A DNA stretch of 64,000 nucleotides from Romboutsia faecis (GTDB lineage: Bacteria; Bacillota; Clostridia; Peptostreptococcales; Peptostreptococcaceae), in assembly GCF_014323405.1 (NCBI RefSeq), contig NZ_JACRWE010000006.1, positions 1 through 64,000 of the forward strand. The letters are read 5' to 3'. Made by a program: the position numbers and the translations under genes. The notes beneath the pieces are model-generated. The model saw only the letters and a program-made list of their open reading frames with translations. It made no database searches and was not told the DNA's origin. Of this stretch, positions 27,482 to 37,249 are shown piece by piece (the first letter of the stretch is position 1; every line of letters begins with the position of its first letter).

Positions 27482-27518
27482 TTAGAACTATTATTAGCTC
27501 TTATTAAAATTATCATAT

Positions 27519-27577
27519 AAAAGAGTTGTATTATAATGATTAAATAAGCTAATCTTTTAAATAACAGCTCTTTTTTA
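27519..27577 (+). terminator. Terminator of the GntR-DUF1648 operon
   Basis: AAAAGAGTTGT pairs with ACAGCTCTTTT (one G-U) around a long AT loop and runs into TTTTTTATTT, about 40 bp past the stop codon. Confidence 0.65.
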
Positions 27578-27625
27578 TTTCTTATGATATAATAAATTTA
27601 TATAATTTAGTATTGGAGTGTACAT

Positions 27626-28174
27626 ATGAGTGATATAAATATAGGCGAAAAAATATCTCTAATTAGGAAAAAACAAAATTTAAGCATTCGTGATTTGGCA
27701 AAACTAGCTGAGGTTACACCTTCTCTTCTTAGTCAGATAGAAAGAGGTCTTGCTAATCCTTCAGTAAACTCTTTAAAATCAATTTCTTCTGCTTTAAATG
27801 TCCCTCTTTTCACATTCTTTATGTCTGAAGTTAACAAAGAGGAGTTAATAGTTAGAAGTGATAATAGAAAAAAAGTTATATTGCCAGGAAGCAATGATGT
27901 CATTTATGAGATTTTATCTCCTAATGATAATTCTAATGATTTGGAGTTTGCAATTATGAATTTAGCTCCTAATACTTCATCTTGTAATGATCCTATTCAT
28001 CATAGAGGTTATGAAATTGCTTATATCCTAGAAGGTGAAGCTGTACTTTATATGGATGAAGATAAGTTTATTTTAAATAAAGGTGATAGTGTAAAAGTAC
28101 CTGTAGGTGTTAATCATAAATGGGAAAACCAATCAGATAAGGAAAGTAAAGTTATATTTGCAGTTGTATTGTAA
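27626..28174 (+). CDS. XRE-cupin transcriptional regulator
   Basis: This 182-residue protein has an N-terminal helix-turn-helix (residues 6-62, LSIRDLAKLAEVTPSLLSQIERGLANPSVNSL) and a C-terminal cupin barrel (about 105-180) with HHRGYEIAYILEGEAVLYMDE and GDSVKVPVGVNHKWEN. This is the MerR-unrelated PuuR/HipB-like class that controls polyamine, amino-acid or sugar genes by binding a small ligand in the cupin. It stands alone: the neighbours are unrelated or decayed, so its target is not visible. Start: ATG behind TTGGAGTG. Confidence 0.9.
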   Translation: MSDINIGEKISLIRKKQNLSIRDLAKLAEVTPSLLSQIERGLANPSVNSLKSISSALNVPLFTFFMSEVNKEELIVRSDNRKKVILPGSNDVIYEILSPNDNSNDLEFAIMNLAPNTSSCNDPIHHRGYEIAYILEGEAVLYMDEDKFILNKGDSVKVPVGVNHKWENQSDKESKVIFAVVL

Positions 28175-28223
28175 TAATAAACTAGATTTAATATGGTGTT
28201 CATATTATAAACTATTTTGATAC

Positions 28224-28252
28224 AAAAAAGTAGGAGCATTTGCTCCTACTTA
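28224..28252 (-). terminator. Terminator reading leftwards (GNAT relic)
   Basis: AAGTAGGAGCA pairs with TGCTCCTACTT (11 bp, tiny loop), and the minus strand continues TTTTTTGT. The T-run is only on the minus-strand side, so it serves the gene at 28402-28910 rather than the XRE-cupin gene, though the hairpin is close to both. Confidence 0.8.
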
Positions 28253-28401
28253 CAAGTTATCACTATATTAATATTACAAAGTATTATATATCATTTAAGT
28301 TTTAGTGTTATAAAACCAAATGAAAACTTTTTAATTAACATTTCATATTCTTCTTGTATTCACTTAACCTTTTATTAATACTTTTTACTTTTAACATATT
28401 A

Positions 28402-28910
28402 TCATAACCTTTTGCTAAATAAAAAGCATATTAGATGTACATCTTCACTATTCATCTTAAGCAGTATATCTTTTCTTCCAGACTGTATAAATCCTCTATG
28501 TAAATAAAACTGATAAGTAGAGCCACTATCTGTATATAAATATATTAATTTATCTTTTTCTTGTTTTTCCAATTCCTTTAATAATAAAGAGCCTATACCT
28601 TTTCCTTTGATAGTAGGGTCAACTGCAAAGAAATTAATTTCTCCATCAACCTTATTATTCTTTTTAAACTCTTCTAAAAGCATAATATTAGCATTATCAT
28701 ATCAACTAATAAAACACCCACTAACTCATTATCAATATAAGCACCTAGTGCTTTGGTAGCTTTAGATATTTCTAAATACCAAAAATATTTACTATATAGT
28801 TATAATTCTAGTTTATTACTTGTATACCAATTTAAATTCATTCCTTCAATTGCAAATTTTCGAGCTTTATTAAAGTCTTTTTTCATCAACTCTTTTATTT
28901 TAATATCCAT
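28402..28910 (-). pseudogene. GNAT acetyltransferase, broken by a stop and a frameshift
   Basis: From the ATG at 28910 the frame reads MDIKIKELMKKDFNKARKF, then meets an in-frame TAA after LEL. It continues through YFWYLEISKATKALGAY and LVGVLLVDM, where one base is missing, and resumes as NANIMLLEEF. The last 93 codons (28683 to 28402) hold the acetyl-CoA motif VDPTIKGKGIGSLLLKELE. At least two lesions are therefore needed to explain it. The first codons overlap the end of the MarR-type gene, so the two were an operon. Confidence 0.82.
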
Positions 28911-29178
28911 AATATACTCTTTTATCCGTTTTAGATAAAGTTTTTACAACATATTCTGATTTAATAAATTTATTTATTATTTGAGTAGCACCAGACTTTG
29001 AAACTTTTGACTTTGATGCAAAATCAGATAGTGTTATTTGCTCTGAATTATATATAATATCTAGATACTGAAATTCTTTTTCTGTTAAATAATAGTAGTT
29101 TAATATATCAGAACTATCATAATATTTATCCATGAAATTGTTATATATTTCATTAAATACAAAAATAAAATTCTTCAT
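28900..29178 (-). CDS. MarR-family regulator, C-terminally short
   Basis: This 92-residue protein has the MarR winged helix: TEKEFQYLDIIYNSEQITLSDFA, then recognition helix SKSGATQIINKFI and wing VVKTLSKTDKRVYY. It stops two residues after the wing, where family members usually run 45-50 residues longer with the helices that complete the dimer interface. It may therefore be truncated by a deletion or frameshift; the adjoining GNAT gene is also broken. Two near-identical 22-bp palindromic sites flank the divergent promoter region to the GntP-type gene. Start: ATG behind AGGAGGAT. Confidence 0.75.
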   Translation of the reverse strand: MKNFIFVFNEIYNNFMDKYYDSSDILNYYYLTEKEFQYLDIIYNSEQITLSDFASKSKVSKSGATQIINKFIKSEYVVKTLSKTDKRVYYGY

Positions 29179-29193
29179 AAATCCTCCTAATAG

Positions 29194-29215
29194 TTAATTA
29201 AATTAATTAATTTGC
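29194..29215. promoter_or_regulatory. Candidate MarR operator 1
   Basis: This is a near-palindrome with core TTAATTAAATTAATTAA (29194-29210), ending TTTGC, just before the MarR-type gene's ribosome-binding site. It matches the site at 29299-29320 at 19 of 22 positions. Confidence 0.5.
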
Positions 29216-29298
29216 TTAACTATTATATCCATAAAAAATATGATATGATAATTCCTTTACTTGATTTAATTATAATTTTATATTTACCTTGTTCAATG

Positions 29299-29353
29299 TA
29301 ATTAAACTAATTAAATTGCATTTGACACATTTAAACTTTTTTTGTACTATAAT
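29299..29353 (+). promoter_or_regulatory. Candidate MarR operator 2 and promoter of the GntP-type permease gene
   Basis: The second copy of the 22-bp site is at 29299-29320. TTGACA follows directly (29322-29327), and TATAAT (29348-29353) lies 20 bp on, a long spacer. The operator abuts the -35 element, so binding there could control the permease gene. Confidence 0.5.
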
Positions 29354-29393
29354 TATATAGTTAATAATTTTAATAAATAAGGAGATTGACAAT

Positions 29394-30647
29394 ATGATAA
29401 TAACAACATTTGGAGCAATTATTGGCTTAATAGTAGCAATTTTACTTATTATAAAAAAATTTGAACCATTTTATTGTTTAGTATTCGGTGCATTAGTTGG
29501 AGGACTAGCAGGTGGTGCTAATTTAGTTGATACTGTTGAATATATGGCTAGCGGTGCTCAAAGTATGGCTCCTGCTATTCTTAGAGTAATGACATCAGGT
29601 TTTTTAGCTGCAACATTGATTAAAACTGGCGCAGTTGAAAGAATTTCTGAGGAGATAATAAAAATACTTGGCATGAAAAAAGCAATATTAGGTATTGTAT
29701 TGTCATCTATGGTACTTGCTGGTGTAGGAGTAGATTTAGATGTGGTTGTCCTTACTGTTGGACCTATTGGAATGTCTATAGGTCATAAATTAGGATACTC
29801 AAAACTTGCGATACTTTTAGCAGCACTAGGTGGGGGAAAAGCAGGAAATATTATTTCTCCAAATCCAAATACCTTAGCAGCTGCAAGTAATTTCAATGTA
29901 GAATTATCAAGTGTTATGCTTGCAAATATAATTCCTGCTATATGTGGAGTTTTAGTAACTACTATTTTAGCAAGAACATTAATTAATAAAGGTAGTAAAA
30001 TTGACATGGAGATAAATATAGAAGAAAATGAAAATTTACCAAGTTTATTTGCTTCTTTAATAGGTCCTATAGTTTCTATTTGTTTGTTATTCTTAGGGAA
30101 TATTTCTAGTATTGTAGTTGATCCACTTGTAGCATTACCTGTGGGTGCTGTTGTAAGTATTATTGCTACAAATAATCTAAAAAATACTAAGGAGTATTTA
30201 GCTTTTGGAGTAACAAAAATGCAAGGCGTATGTATTTTGCTACTTGGAACAGGTACTTTAGTTGGAATTATTCAAATGTCTAATTTACAACATAGTACTA
30301 TAGAGTTATTAGAAGTTATGAATATACCTCAATTTTTATTAGCACCTATTTCTGGTATGGTAATGTCACTTGCTACTGCTTCTACTACTGGTGGATCAAC
30401 TATTGCATCATCTACATTCTCAGAAGTAATTTTAGATTCTGGTTTGTCTGGAATCTCTGGTGCTGCTATGGTTAATGCAGGGGCATGTGTATTTGAACAT
30501 TTACCTCATGGTGCATTATTCCATGCAAGTTCTAAAAGTGTTTCAATGGATATAACTGAACGTTTTAAGTTAATTCATTATGAGATACTTATAGGTATTA
30601 TTATAGTGATTGTATCTACTATAATTCAATTTGTTTTTGGTTTTTAA
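29394..30647 (+). CDS. GntP-family permease (gluconate/organic acid)
   Basis: This 417-residue membrane protein has about 12 spans. Typical GntP sequence includes LVFGALVGGLAGGANLVDTV-like glycine-rich segments, GVDLDVVVLTVGPIGMSIGHKLGYS, GGGKAGNIISPNPNTLAAA and the late TGGSTIASSTFSEV and NAGACVFEHLPHGALFHAS. Members import gluconate, glycerate or related acids with protons. No catabolic gene adjoins it, so the substrate is open. It is divergent from the MarR-type gene and shares its regulatory sites. Start: ATG behind AAGGAGATTG. A hairpin terminator follows. Confidence 0.88.
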   Translation: MIITTFGAIIGLIVAILLIIKKFEPFYCLVFGALVGGLAGGANLVDTVEYMASGAQSMAPAILRVMTSGFLAATLIKTGAVERISEEIIKILGMKKAILGIVLSSMVLAGVGVDLDVVVLTVGPIGMSIGHKLGYSKLAILLAALGGGKAGNIISPNPNTLAAASNFNVELSSVMLANIIPAICGVLVTTILARTLINKGSKIDMEINIEENENLPSLFASLIGPIVSICLLFLGNISSIVVDPLVALPVGAVVSIIATNNLKNTKEYLAFGVTKMQGVCILLLGTGTLVGIIQMSNLQHSTIELLEVMNIPQFLLAPISGMVMSLATASTTGGSTIASSTFSEVILDSGLSGISGAAMVNAGACVFEHLPHGALFHASSKSVSMDITERFKLIHYEILIGIIIVIVSTIIQFVFGF

Positions 30648-30663
30648 AAAATTAATCTATAAT

Positions 30664-30714
30664 AAAATAGGAGTATACTATGTTTATTTAACATAATACA
30701 CTCCTATTTTTATT
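30664..30714. terminator. Terminator between convergent genes
   Basis: AAAATAGGAGT pairs with ACTCCTATTTT (11 bp) around an AT-rich stretch that also folds, followed by TATTCTTTT. It serves the GntP-type gene and may serve the minus-strand gene. Confidence 0.78.
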
Positions 30715-30755
30715 CTTTTATTATATCTCATACTATAAAATTAAAGTTATATTTT

Positions 30756-31997
30756 TTATTCAAAAGTATAATAATTTATTTTATCATATAACTCAGTTGA
30801 TATTAAATACCATGCTTTAGTTCCGTTAATTTCTCTTAAAATAAAGCATTTATCTTCTTCACATAATCCAAACTTATTTCCCTTATTATCTTCTATAAAT
30901 AAATCAGGTGATACATTCACTTTAAAATTAACATCTTGCCAATCTTCTCTTTTTAACAATTCCCCTATGTATGCTACTTCATTTATATCTGTTATATATT
31001 TACTTTTATTTGTTTCAATATTTTTTATAGTTAAGTTTATCCCTTCATAGGCCATTTCATTAAATTCTAAATCTGTTTCATCTATAGTATAGTCTATTAA
31101 ATAAGTACTAGTTTTTATACTCTCAATCCCATTATCATTTTTCCTCATAGGAAAATATTCTAATGATACTCCTCCTATAATTAGAGATTCATCTGGCAAC
31201 TTAGTTGTAGAGTAATCATTTAAATTGATTCCATATAGACTTGTTTCTGATAAATATTGATTATTTTTTTCATATCCTATTATATAGCTTTCTGCATCTT
31301 TATACTCTTTAAATTTTACTTTATCTAATATGTCTAGTAGACTTTCTACTCTTAAATCATTCCCATTATAATTATCGTGATAAATTATATAACCATCATG
31401 TTCATTTACTTTATTTACACTTATATCACATTGTCCATCACTCAAATTAATATAGTATAGTTTATTTTTTAATACATCTGCAATAGAACAGTTTAGGCTT
31501 ATTATCTTCTTATCTCTAGAATATTTAATATTAAAGCTATCAACATATGTATTTTTCGAAATATCAAGGTCATTCTTTATAAATTCATATTTGTCTTTTA
31601 ATTCATTAATACTAAATGATTGTACTGTAGCTGTCCTATCTCTATACTCTACTAACTCGTATATTTTATTACTTAAAAGACTTATATAAATCATAACTAA
31701 GCCAATAACTACTGCTCTATCTTTTATTTTATAATTCACTCTATTATATTTAGATTTAAATATCATAAGGTACATAAAAAATCCTATAGGAATTATAATT
31801 GATATACTTCCTAAACTAAAAACTGTTCTAAATCCTCCAAGCAAGTAAAACCCTATAATTTTTAAAACTAGGTATTTTTCTTCTGTTTCTTTTTTAGAAT
31901 ATATGTATATAAGATATCCTGCTATAAGCAAAATTGTAAGTATATTTAATATACTACTTTCATTTATATATTCTAAAAACTTAAATATATTATTCAT
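30756..31997 (-). CDS. Hypothetical membrane protein with large soluble domain
   Basis: I do not recognise this 413-residue protein. It has four hydrophobic segments near the N-terminus (about 12-32, 45-60, 63-80, 92-112), then roughly 300 hydrophilic residues rich in Tyr, Asn, Asp and Lys with no motif I can name. A topology with the soluble part outside is plausible. It is a single gene between the GntP-type gene and the glycine cleavage genes, starting at ATG behind AGGGGGAGC. Codon use and AT content look like the neighbours, so there is no sign of recent transfer. Confidence 0.75.
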   Translation of the reverse strand: MNNIFKFLEYINESSILNILTILLIAGYLIYIYSKKETEEKYLVLKIIGFYLLGGFRTVFSLGSISIIIPIGFFMYLMIFKSKYNRVNYKIKDRAVVIGLVMIYISLLSNKIYELVEYRDRTATVQSFSINELKDKYEFIKNDLDISKNTYVDSFNIKYSRDKKIISLNCSIADVLKNKLYYINLSDGQCDISVNKVNEHDGYIIYHDNYNGNDLRVESLLDILDKVKFKEYKDAESYIIGYEKNNQYLSETSLYGINLNDYSTTKLPDESLIIGGVSLEYFPMRKNDNGIESIKTSTYLIDYTIDETDLEFNEMAYEGINLTIKNIETNKSKYITDINEVAYIGELLKREDWQDVNFKVNVSPDLFIEDNKGNKFGLCEEDKCFILREINGTKAWYLISTELYDKINYYTFE

Positions 31998-32126
31998 TTA
32001 GCTCCCCCTAATTATTATCTGCTTTTATCTATTAACTTTATATAAAGCATTATATTCCCATACTAAATTTTCTCTTTATAAATATTGTAAGTTAAAAGTG
32101 TACCTTAAACAATCCTATAATTAGAC

Positions 32127-32160
32127 AAAAACACCAGATAACTACTTATCTGGTGTTTTT
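32127..32160 (-). terminator. Terminator of the glycine cleavage operon
   Basis: AAAAACACCAGATAA pairs with its complement around a 3-base loop, with TTTTTGTC following on the minus strand. It starts 4 bp beyond the gcvPB stop codon. Confidence 0.92.
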
Positions 32161-32163
32161 ACT

Positions 32164-33624
32164 TTATTTCCAAGTTAATATAGGATTTTTAACAGCGCTT
32201 GCATCATCTACTCTTTTTACTATTGTATTATGTGGGGCTGATTTTAAAAGTTCTGGATTTTCTTTAGCTTCTTCGCTTATCCTCTTCATTACCTCTATGA
32301 ATCTATCTAATGTTTCTAAACTTTCAGATTCTGTAGGTTCTATCATCAAAGCTTCACTTATTATTAATGGAAAGTAAATTGTAGGTGGGTGGTATCCATA
32401 ATCTAACAACCTCTTAGCTATATCTATTGTTTTAACTTCCTTATTATCTTTTCCTAATCCTCCTAATACAAACTCATGCTTACAAATTTTATCTATTGGC
32501 AAATAATAAAACTCTTTTAATTTTTCTTTTAAATAATTTGCATTTAATACTGCCACTTCACTACTTTCTTTTAATCCATCATTACCCATAGTTAAAATAT
32601 AGGTATAAGCCTTAACTAATACTCCAAAGTTACCATAGAAATTTTTAATTTTTCCTATGGACTGTGGCTTATTGTAATTCAGTATATAACTATCATTATC
32701 AGCTTCTGTTTTTTCTACTACTGGTACTGGTAAAAATGGTATTAATTCTTTCTTCACTCCTACTGGGCCACTTCCTGGACCTCCTCCACCATGAGGCGTT
32801 GAGAAAGTTTTATGAAGATTAAGGTGTACTACATCAAATCCCATATCACCAGGTCTAGTTATTCCCATTATAGCATTCATATTTGCTCCATCATAATATA
32901 AAAGTCCTCCTACTTCATGAACTAAACTTGCTATACTTTCTATATTACTTTCAAATAATCCTAATGTACTTGGGTTTGTAAGCATTAAAGCTGCTACTTC
33001 ATCATTTAATACTTCTTTTAATTTATTTATATCTATAGCTCCATTTTTATCTGATTCAACTTGAACTACTTTAAAACCAGCCATTGCTGCGCTTGCAGGA
33101 TTTGTTCCATGTGCAGAGTCTGGTATTATTACCTTAGTTCTTTTTAAGTCTCCTTTATTTTCATGATATGCTTTTATCATCATAAGTCCAGTAAACTCTC
33201 CATGAGAACCTGCTGATGGTTGAAGAGTTACAGCATCCATTCCTGTTATTTCACCTAGCATATTAGATAATTCATACATTAATTTAAGAGATGCTTGAAC
33301 AGTTTCTTCTGGTTGATATGGATGTATTTCTGTAAACTTAGATATATTTGCCATGTCTTCATTGACTTTTGGATTGTATTTCATAGTACAAGAACCTAAT
33401 GGATAAAAGCCTGTATCTACTCCAAAGTTCTTATTACTTAAAAGTGTATAATGTCTTATTAAGTCTAGTTCGCTGACCTGAGGCAAATTTAATTCACTTT
33501 TTCTAATTGATTTTTTATCAAATATTTCATTTATATCTATATCATCAATATCTAACTTTGGAAGTGAGTAAGCCTTTCTTCCATCTTTAGAAATATCTTT
33601 TAACAGATAATTATATTCTATCAT
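32164..33624 (-). CDS. gcvPB: Glycine dehydrogenase (decarboxylating) subunit 2
   Basis: This 486-residue PLP enzyme subunit is the second half of the split glycine cleavage P-protein. It has [13 protein letters not shown], the [14 protein letters not shown] phosphate-binding-type stretch, [12 protein letters not shown], and the PLP lysine Lys272 in [19 protein letters not shown]. With GcvPA it decarboxylates glycine onto lipoyl-GcvH. It lies 20 bp downstream of the gcvT-gcvPA fusion and ends the operon. Glycine cleavage in such anaerobes links to one-carbon and Stickland amino-acid metabolism. No gcvH or lipoate gene is in the window. Start: ATG behind AAGGGGGAGC. Confidence 0.97.
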   Translation of the reverse strand: MIEYNYLLKDISKDGRKAYSLPKLDIDDIDINEIFDKKSIRKSELNLPQVSELDLIRHYTLLSNKNFGVDTGFYPLGSCTMKYNPKVNEDMANISKFTEIHPYQPEETVQASLKLMYELSNMLGEITGMDAVTLQPSAGSHGEFTGLMMIKAYHENKGDLKRTKVIIPDSAHGTNPASAAMAGFKVVQVESDKNGAIDINKLKEVLNDEVAALMLTNPSTLGLFESNIESIASLVHEVGGLLYYDGANMNAIMGITRPGDMGFDVVHLNLHKTFSTPHGGGGPGSGPVGVKKELIPFLPVPVVEKTEADNDSYILNYNKPQSIGKIKNFYGNFGVLVKAYTYILTMGNDGLKESSEVAVLNANYLKEKLKEFYYLPIDKICKHEFVLGGLGKDNKEVKTIDIAKRLLDYGYHPPTIYFPLIISEALMIEPTESESLETLDRFIEVMKRISEEAKENPELLKSAPHNTIVKRVDDASAVKNPILTWK

Positions 33625-33643
33625 TAATATGCTCCCCCTTAAC

Positions 33644-36169
33644 CTAAGCTAAACTACTAGCTTCTTTATCAACATTTTCTAATTCTTTACTTATATTACT
33701 TATGGACTTAACCAATTTATCAATTTCTTCTTTACTTCTTTTTTCTGTTACACAAAATAATGTTGAATCTTGAAGTTCTCTATAATTTTTGCCTAGATCA
33801 TATCCTCCTAATATATTTTCTTTCAATAATTCTTTATTAATATTCTCTACTTCTATATCTCCTTTAAGTGGAAATTCTTTAAAAAACACTCCCTTAAATA
33901 AAGGTTTTAGATTTGTATTATTTATAAGTTCTTTATAAGCATAGTGCGCTTTCTTAGTACAAACTTCTGCTACTTCTCTCATACCATCTTTACCCATAGT
34001 AGCCATATATATTGCTGCATTTAAAGCATTTAATGCTTGATTTGAACAGATATTTGAAGTTGCTTTTTCCCTTCTTACATGTTGTTCTCTTGCTTGTAAT
34101 GTTAAAACATAAGCTCTCTTACCTTCAGAATCTATAGTTTCTCCTACTATTCTTCCTGGCATTTTTCTTGATAGTTTTGATTTAGTAGCTAAAAATCCAA
34201 CATATGGTCCACCAAAATTTAACGAATTCCCTAAACTTTGAGCTTCTCCAACAGCTATATCAGCACCAATTTCACCAGGTGTTTTTAATATAGATAAAGA
34301 AATAGGGTCTACGCTCATAATTAGCATCGCTTTATTTTTATGTGTTATTTCTTCTATCTCATCAATATCTTCTATGATTCCAAAGAAATTCGGATTTTGT
34401 ATAAGAACACAAGCTGTATTCTTATCTACCACCTCTTTTAACTTATTTATATCTGTAATTCCGTATTCATTACAAAAATCAACTTCTACCACTTCACAGT
34501 TTTGATATTTTGTATAAGTATTTAATACTTCTCTAGTTTCTGGTGCAGTTGTTTTTGATACTACAATTTTATTTCTTTTAGTTTGTGCCATACTCATAAA
34601 GCAAGCTTCAACTGCTGCAGTCGCTCCATCATACATTGATGCATTTGATATTTCCATTCCTGTAAGTTCTGCTATCATAGATTGAAACTCAAATATTACT
34701 TGAAGTGTTCCTTGGCTAATTTCTGCTTGGTAAGGTGTGTAAGCTGTATAAAATTCACTTCTTTGAGTTATATGCTTTATAATTGCTGGGATGTAATGGT
34801 CATAAGCACCAGCCCCTAAAAAACAAGTTAAGTCTTCTAAATTTATATTTTCTTTTGCTAATTTTTTTACTTTAGATGATACTTCTAACTCTGATTTTGA
34901 ATTTTCTAAGTTTAAAGGTCTATTTAATTTTAAATTATCTGGTATATCTAAGAATAGTTGATCTATAGAGTTTAGCCTTATTTCATTGAGCATTTTTTCT
35001 TTATCATTTTTAGTTGCTGGTATATATGAATAGTTATTATTAGAATTGTTGTCTGAACTTTCTACTTCTTTTTTATATTGCTTTTTATAAAATGGCATTT
35101 TTATTATTTTTGCTTTAGATGTTTTTTTTCTAATTGCTATTTCTATTTCATTTCCTAAACTTGCATATTCACTGTCTATAATCGCAAGACCTAGAGTTTT
35201 ATTTAAACATGGTGATACTACTCCTGTTGTTACAAATCCTATTGTTTTATCTCCATTCTTTATTTCATATCCATGTCTAGCAATTCCCTTACCTATCATT
35301 TCAAATCCTATAAGTTTCCTTCTTACTCCATCATTTTTTTGCTTTGCTAATGCTTCTTTTCCTATAAAATTATATTTATTTAACTTAACAAAACTAGATA
35401 TTCCACCTTCTAATGGTGATATACTCTCACTTATTTCATTTCCATAAAGACTTAAGCAAACTTCAAACCTTAAAGTATCTCTAGCTCCCAGTCCTATAGG
35501 CTTTATATCTTCATTTCCTTTTTCAAGAATACTTTCCCATATTTCTTTAACATCTTCATTTTTGCAATAAATTTCAAATCCATCTTCTCCAGTATAACCT
35601 GTTCTTGAAATCAAACAATTTTTATTACACACTTTTACATTTGAATTCATATAAAAGAATTCAACTGTATTTAAATCTATATCAATAAATTCTTGAAGTA
35701 TCTTTTCTGACTTAGGTCCTTGAATTGCTAATTGACTTATTTTAGAACTTACATTATTTATTTTTACATCAAACTTTGAGCTTTTATCTAAAATATAATC
35801 AACATCTTTATCAGTATTTCCTGCATTTAAAACTAATAAATAATATTCTTTATTAAACTTATATACTAATAAATCATCAACAACTCCACCATCTTCATAA
35901 CACATAGGAGAATATAGAACTTGGTTATCATTCATAATGCTTATATCATTGGTAATTAAATATTGTATAAATTCTTTGGCATCTTTCCCTTTTACTATCA
36001 CCTCACCCATGTGAGATACATCAAATAAACCACAGCTATTTCTTACACTATGATGCTCCTTTACCATACCTTCATACTCTAGTGGCATCTCCCACCCTGC
36101 AAACTCAAAAAACTTTGCTCCACATTTTAGATGACTATCATATAAAGCAGTTCTTCTTAAACTCTCCAT
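33644..36169 (-). CDS. gcvTPA: Fused aminomethyltransferase and glycine dehydrogenase subunit 1
   Basis: This 841-residue fusion carries two glycine cleavage proteins. Residues 1 to about 365 are GcvT (T-protein): [46 protein letters not shown] and [11 protein letters not shown] are hallmarks of the folate-binding aminomethyltransferase. After a short Asn/Ser-rich linker (about 370-385), residues 390-841 are Gcv[45 protein letters not shown] and [18 protein letters not shown]. The fusion joins successive steps of glycine breakdown. It is known from Clostridioides difficile and relatives, a main clue to the organism. Start: ATG behind AGGAGGTATAC, under the glycine riboswitch. Confidence 0.96.
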   Translation of the reverse strand: MESLRRTALYDSHLKCGAKFFEFAGWEMPLEYEGMVKEHHSVRNSCGLFDVSHMGEVIVKGKDAKEFIQYLITNDISIMNDNQVLYSPMCYEDGGVVDDLLVYKFNKEYYLLVLNAGNTDKDVDYILDKSSKFDVKINNVSSKISQLAIQGPKSEKILQEFIDIDLNTVEFFYMNSNVKVCNKNCLISRTGYTGEDGFEIYCKNEDVKEIWESILEKGNEDIKPIGLGARDTLRFEVCLSLYGNEISESISPLEGGISSFVKLNKYNFIGKEALAKQKNDGVRRKLIGFEMIGKGIARHGYEIKNGDKTIGFVTTGVVSPCLNKTLGLAIIDSEYASLGNEIEIAIRKKTSKAKIIKMPFYKKQYKKEVESSDNNSNNNYSYIPATKNDKEKMLNEIRLNSIDQLFLDIPDNLKLNRPLNLENSKSELEVSSKVKKLAKENINLEDLTCFLGAGAYDHYIPAIIKHITQRSEFYTAYTPYQAEISQGTLQVIFEFQSMIAELTGMEISNASMYDGATAAVEACFMSMAQTKRNKIVVSKTTAPETREVLNTYTKYQNCEVVEVDFCNEYGITDINKLKEVVDKNTACVLIQNPNFFGIIEDIDEIEEITHKNKAMLIMSVDPISLSILKTPGEIGADIAVGEAQSLGNSLNFGGPYVGFLATKSKLSRKMPGRIVGETIDSEGKRAYVLTLQAREQHVRREKATSNICSNQALNALNAAIYMATMGKDGMREVAEVCTKKAHYAYKELINNTNLKPLFKGVFFKEFPLKGDIEVENINKELLKENILGGYDLGKNYRELQDSTLFCVTEKRSKEEIDKLVKSISNISKELENVDKEASSLA

Positions 36170-36215
36170 TAGTATACCTCCTAATAATATATATATTAAA
36201 TATGTTTTCCTAACT

Positions 36216-36455
36216 ATAAAAAGAGGATATACGGACGACTTAAATTAAAGTTGCCTATATATCCTCTGTTTGTATACCTGAAAGCGTTACTTCTTCGGTG
36301 ATTTATATTTCTATAAATCTTTCCAGAGATCCATCAATTAAAGGTATTTGTGCCTGAAAGTTTCTCTAGGTATTGGCATAACTTAGATTGCTTCTTCGGC
36401 TTCTTTATATATTAAAGATATCTCCCATTAATCTCACTTGGAATTTATTTACTTT
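36216..36455 (-). promoter_or_regulatory. Tandem glycine riboswitch with expression platform
   Basis: On the minus strand two glycine aptamers follow one another. The first has GCCGAAGAAGCAA and ACTTTCAGGCA, and the second has CACCGAAGAAGTAAC and GCTTTCAGGTA, the conserved GCCGAAG and CUnUCAGG elements. The 3' end is a terminator (GAGGATATA at 36257-36266 with its complement at 36221-36231, then TTTTTATAG). Binding of glycine should block the terminator and switch on the cleavage genes, giving feed-forward control. This explains the 385-bp gap before gcvT. Confidence 0.93.
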
Positions 36456-36463
36456 TCACTTAA

Positions 36464-36492
36464 ATTATATGAAGTTAATACTTAAAAGTCAA
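36464..36492 (-). promoter_or_regulatory. Sigma-A promoter of the glycine cleavage operon
   Basis: On the minus strand: TTGACT (36487-36492), a 17-bp spacer, then TATAAT (36464-36469), immediately upstream of the riboswitch. Confidence 0.85.
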
Positions 36493-36554
36493 TTAATTAA
36501 AACCTTATTTTATATTATAAATTTAAAATTTCTACTAGCAAATTTATTTTTATT

Positions 36555-37121
36555 CTATTTGTTTAAACTCTTTAAGTTCTTATATCCAAGTCTATTTACA
36601 GACATGCTTATTACTTTAAAGAAGAAAATTCCAAATACTAAATTTATTATTATTGCTGGTGCTACTGCTACTAAAAATAGTGCTTCAAATGAGCCTGGTA
36701 AACCTACTATTAATTTAGCTGATAGTAAAAATACAATTCCACTTATTAATGTTCCTATTGGTAAAATTATTATAGATACTATAAAATCTTGTGCTTTTTC
36801 TTTTATTTTTTTCATAAATGGTAATTTATAGCTTATAAACATTAAAATATATACTAAGTTTACAGTTATGATTTTATCTACTATATTTGGAAGTTGACCT
36901 CCTGGGAATTTTGTAGTTAATGCAGTAAATATTCCTGTTACTATACCACATACTAGTGAAGTTTTGTAATCACCTTTATTTATAATCATTATTGTAAATA
37001 ACATTATTAATGACATATCAGGCTGCATTGGAAGTCCCATTGCTGGTGTAAGTTGATGAAGTAGTAGTCCTATTGCTAAAAGTAATGCATTTAAAGTTAA
37101 TTTTTTTGTATTTGTTCTCAT
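36555..37121 (-). CDS. trpP: Tryptophan transporter TrpP (ECF S-component-like)
   Basis: This 188-residue membrane protein has five to six spans. It matches the TrpP/YhaG family: TLNALLLAIGLLLHQLTPAMG and GLPMQPDMSLIMLFTIMIIN at the start, then TALTTKFPGGQLPNIVDKI and a LPGSFEALFLVAVAPAIIINL-like end. The family imports tryptophan. A T-box leader with a UGG tryptophan specifier precedes it, which supports the substrate strongly. Start: ATG behind AGGAGGAAT. It reads away from the glycine cleavage promoter and stops only about 60 bp before it. Confidence 0.92.
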   Translation of the reverse strand: MRTNTKKLTLNALLLAIGLLLHQLTPAMGLPMQPDMSLIMLFTIMIINKGDYKTSLVCGIVTGIFTALTTKFPGGQLPNIVDKIITVNLVYILMFISYKLPFMKKIKEKAQDFIVSIIILPIGTLISGIVFLLSAKLIVGLPGSFEALFLVAVAPAIIINLVFGIFFFKVISMSVNRLGYKNLKSLNK

Positions 37122-37249
37122 AATTTATTCCTCCTAGAATATTTAAATAATTTTTATTTTCTTTTAACCAATGTTCTATATCATTTTCCTTTGAGCTATC
37201 TCTTCACATCATACTTATCACCACCTTAAATTAAAATTTTATGCAATAA

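Noticed and set aside
36388..36831. Plus-strand frame across trpP and the glycine riboswitch region
   Set aside because: It runs through the well-supported riboswitch promoter and the antisense of trpP; no start signal.
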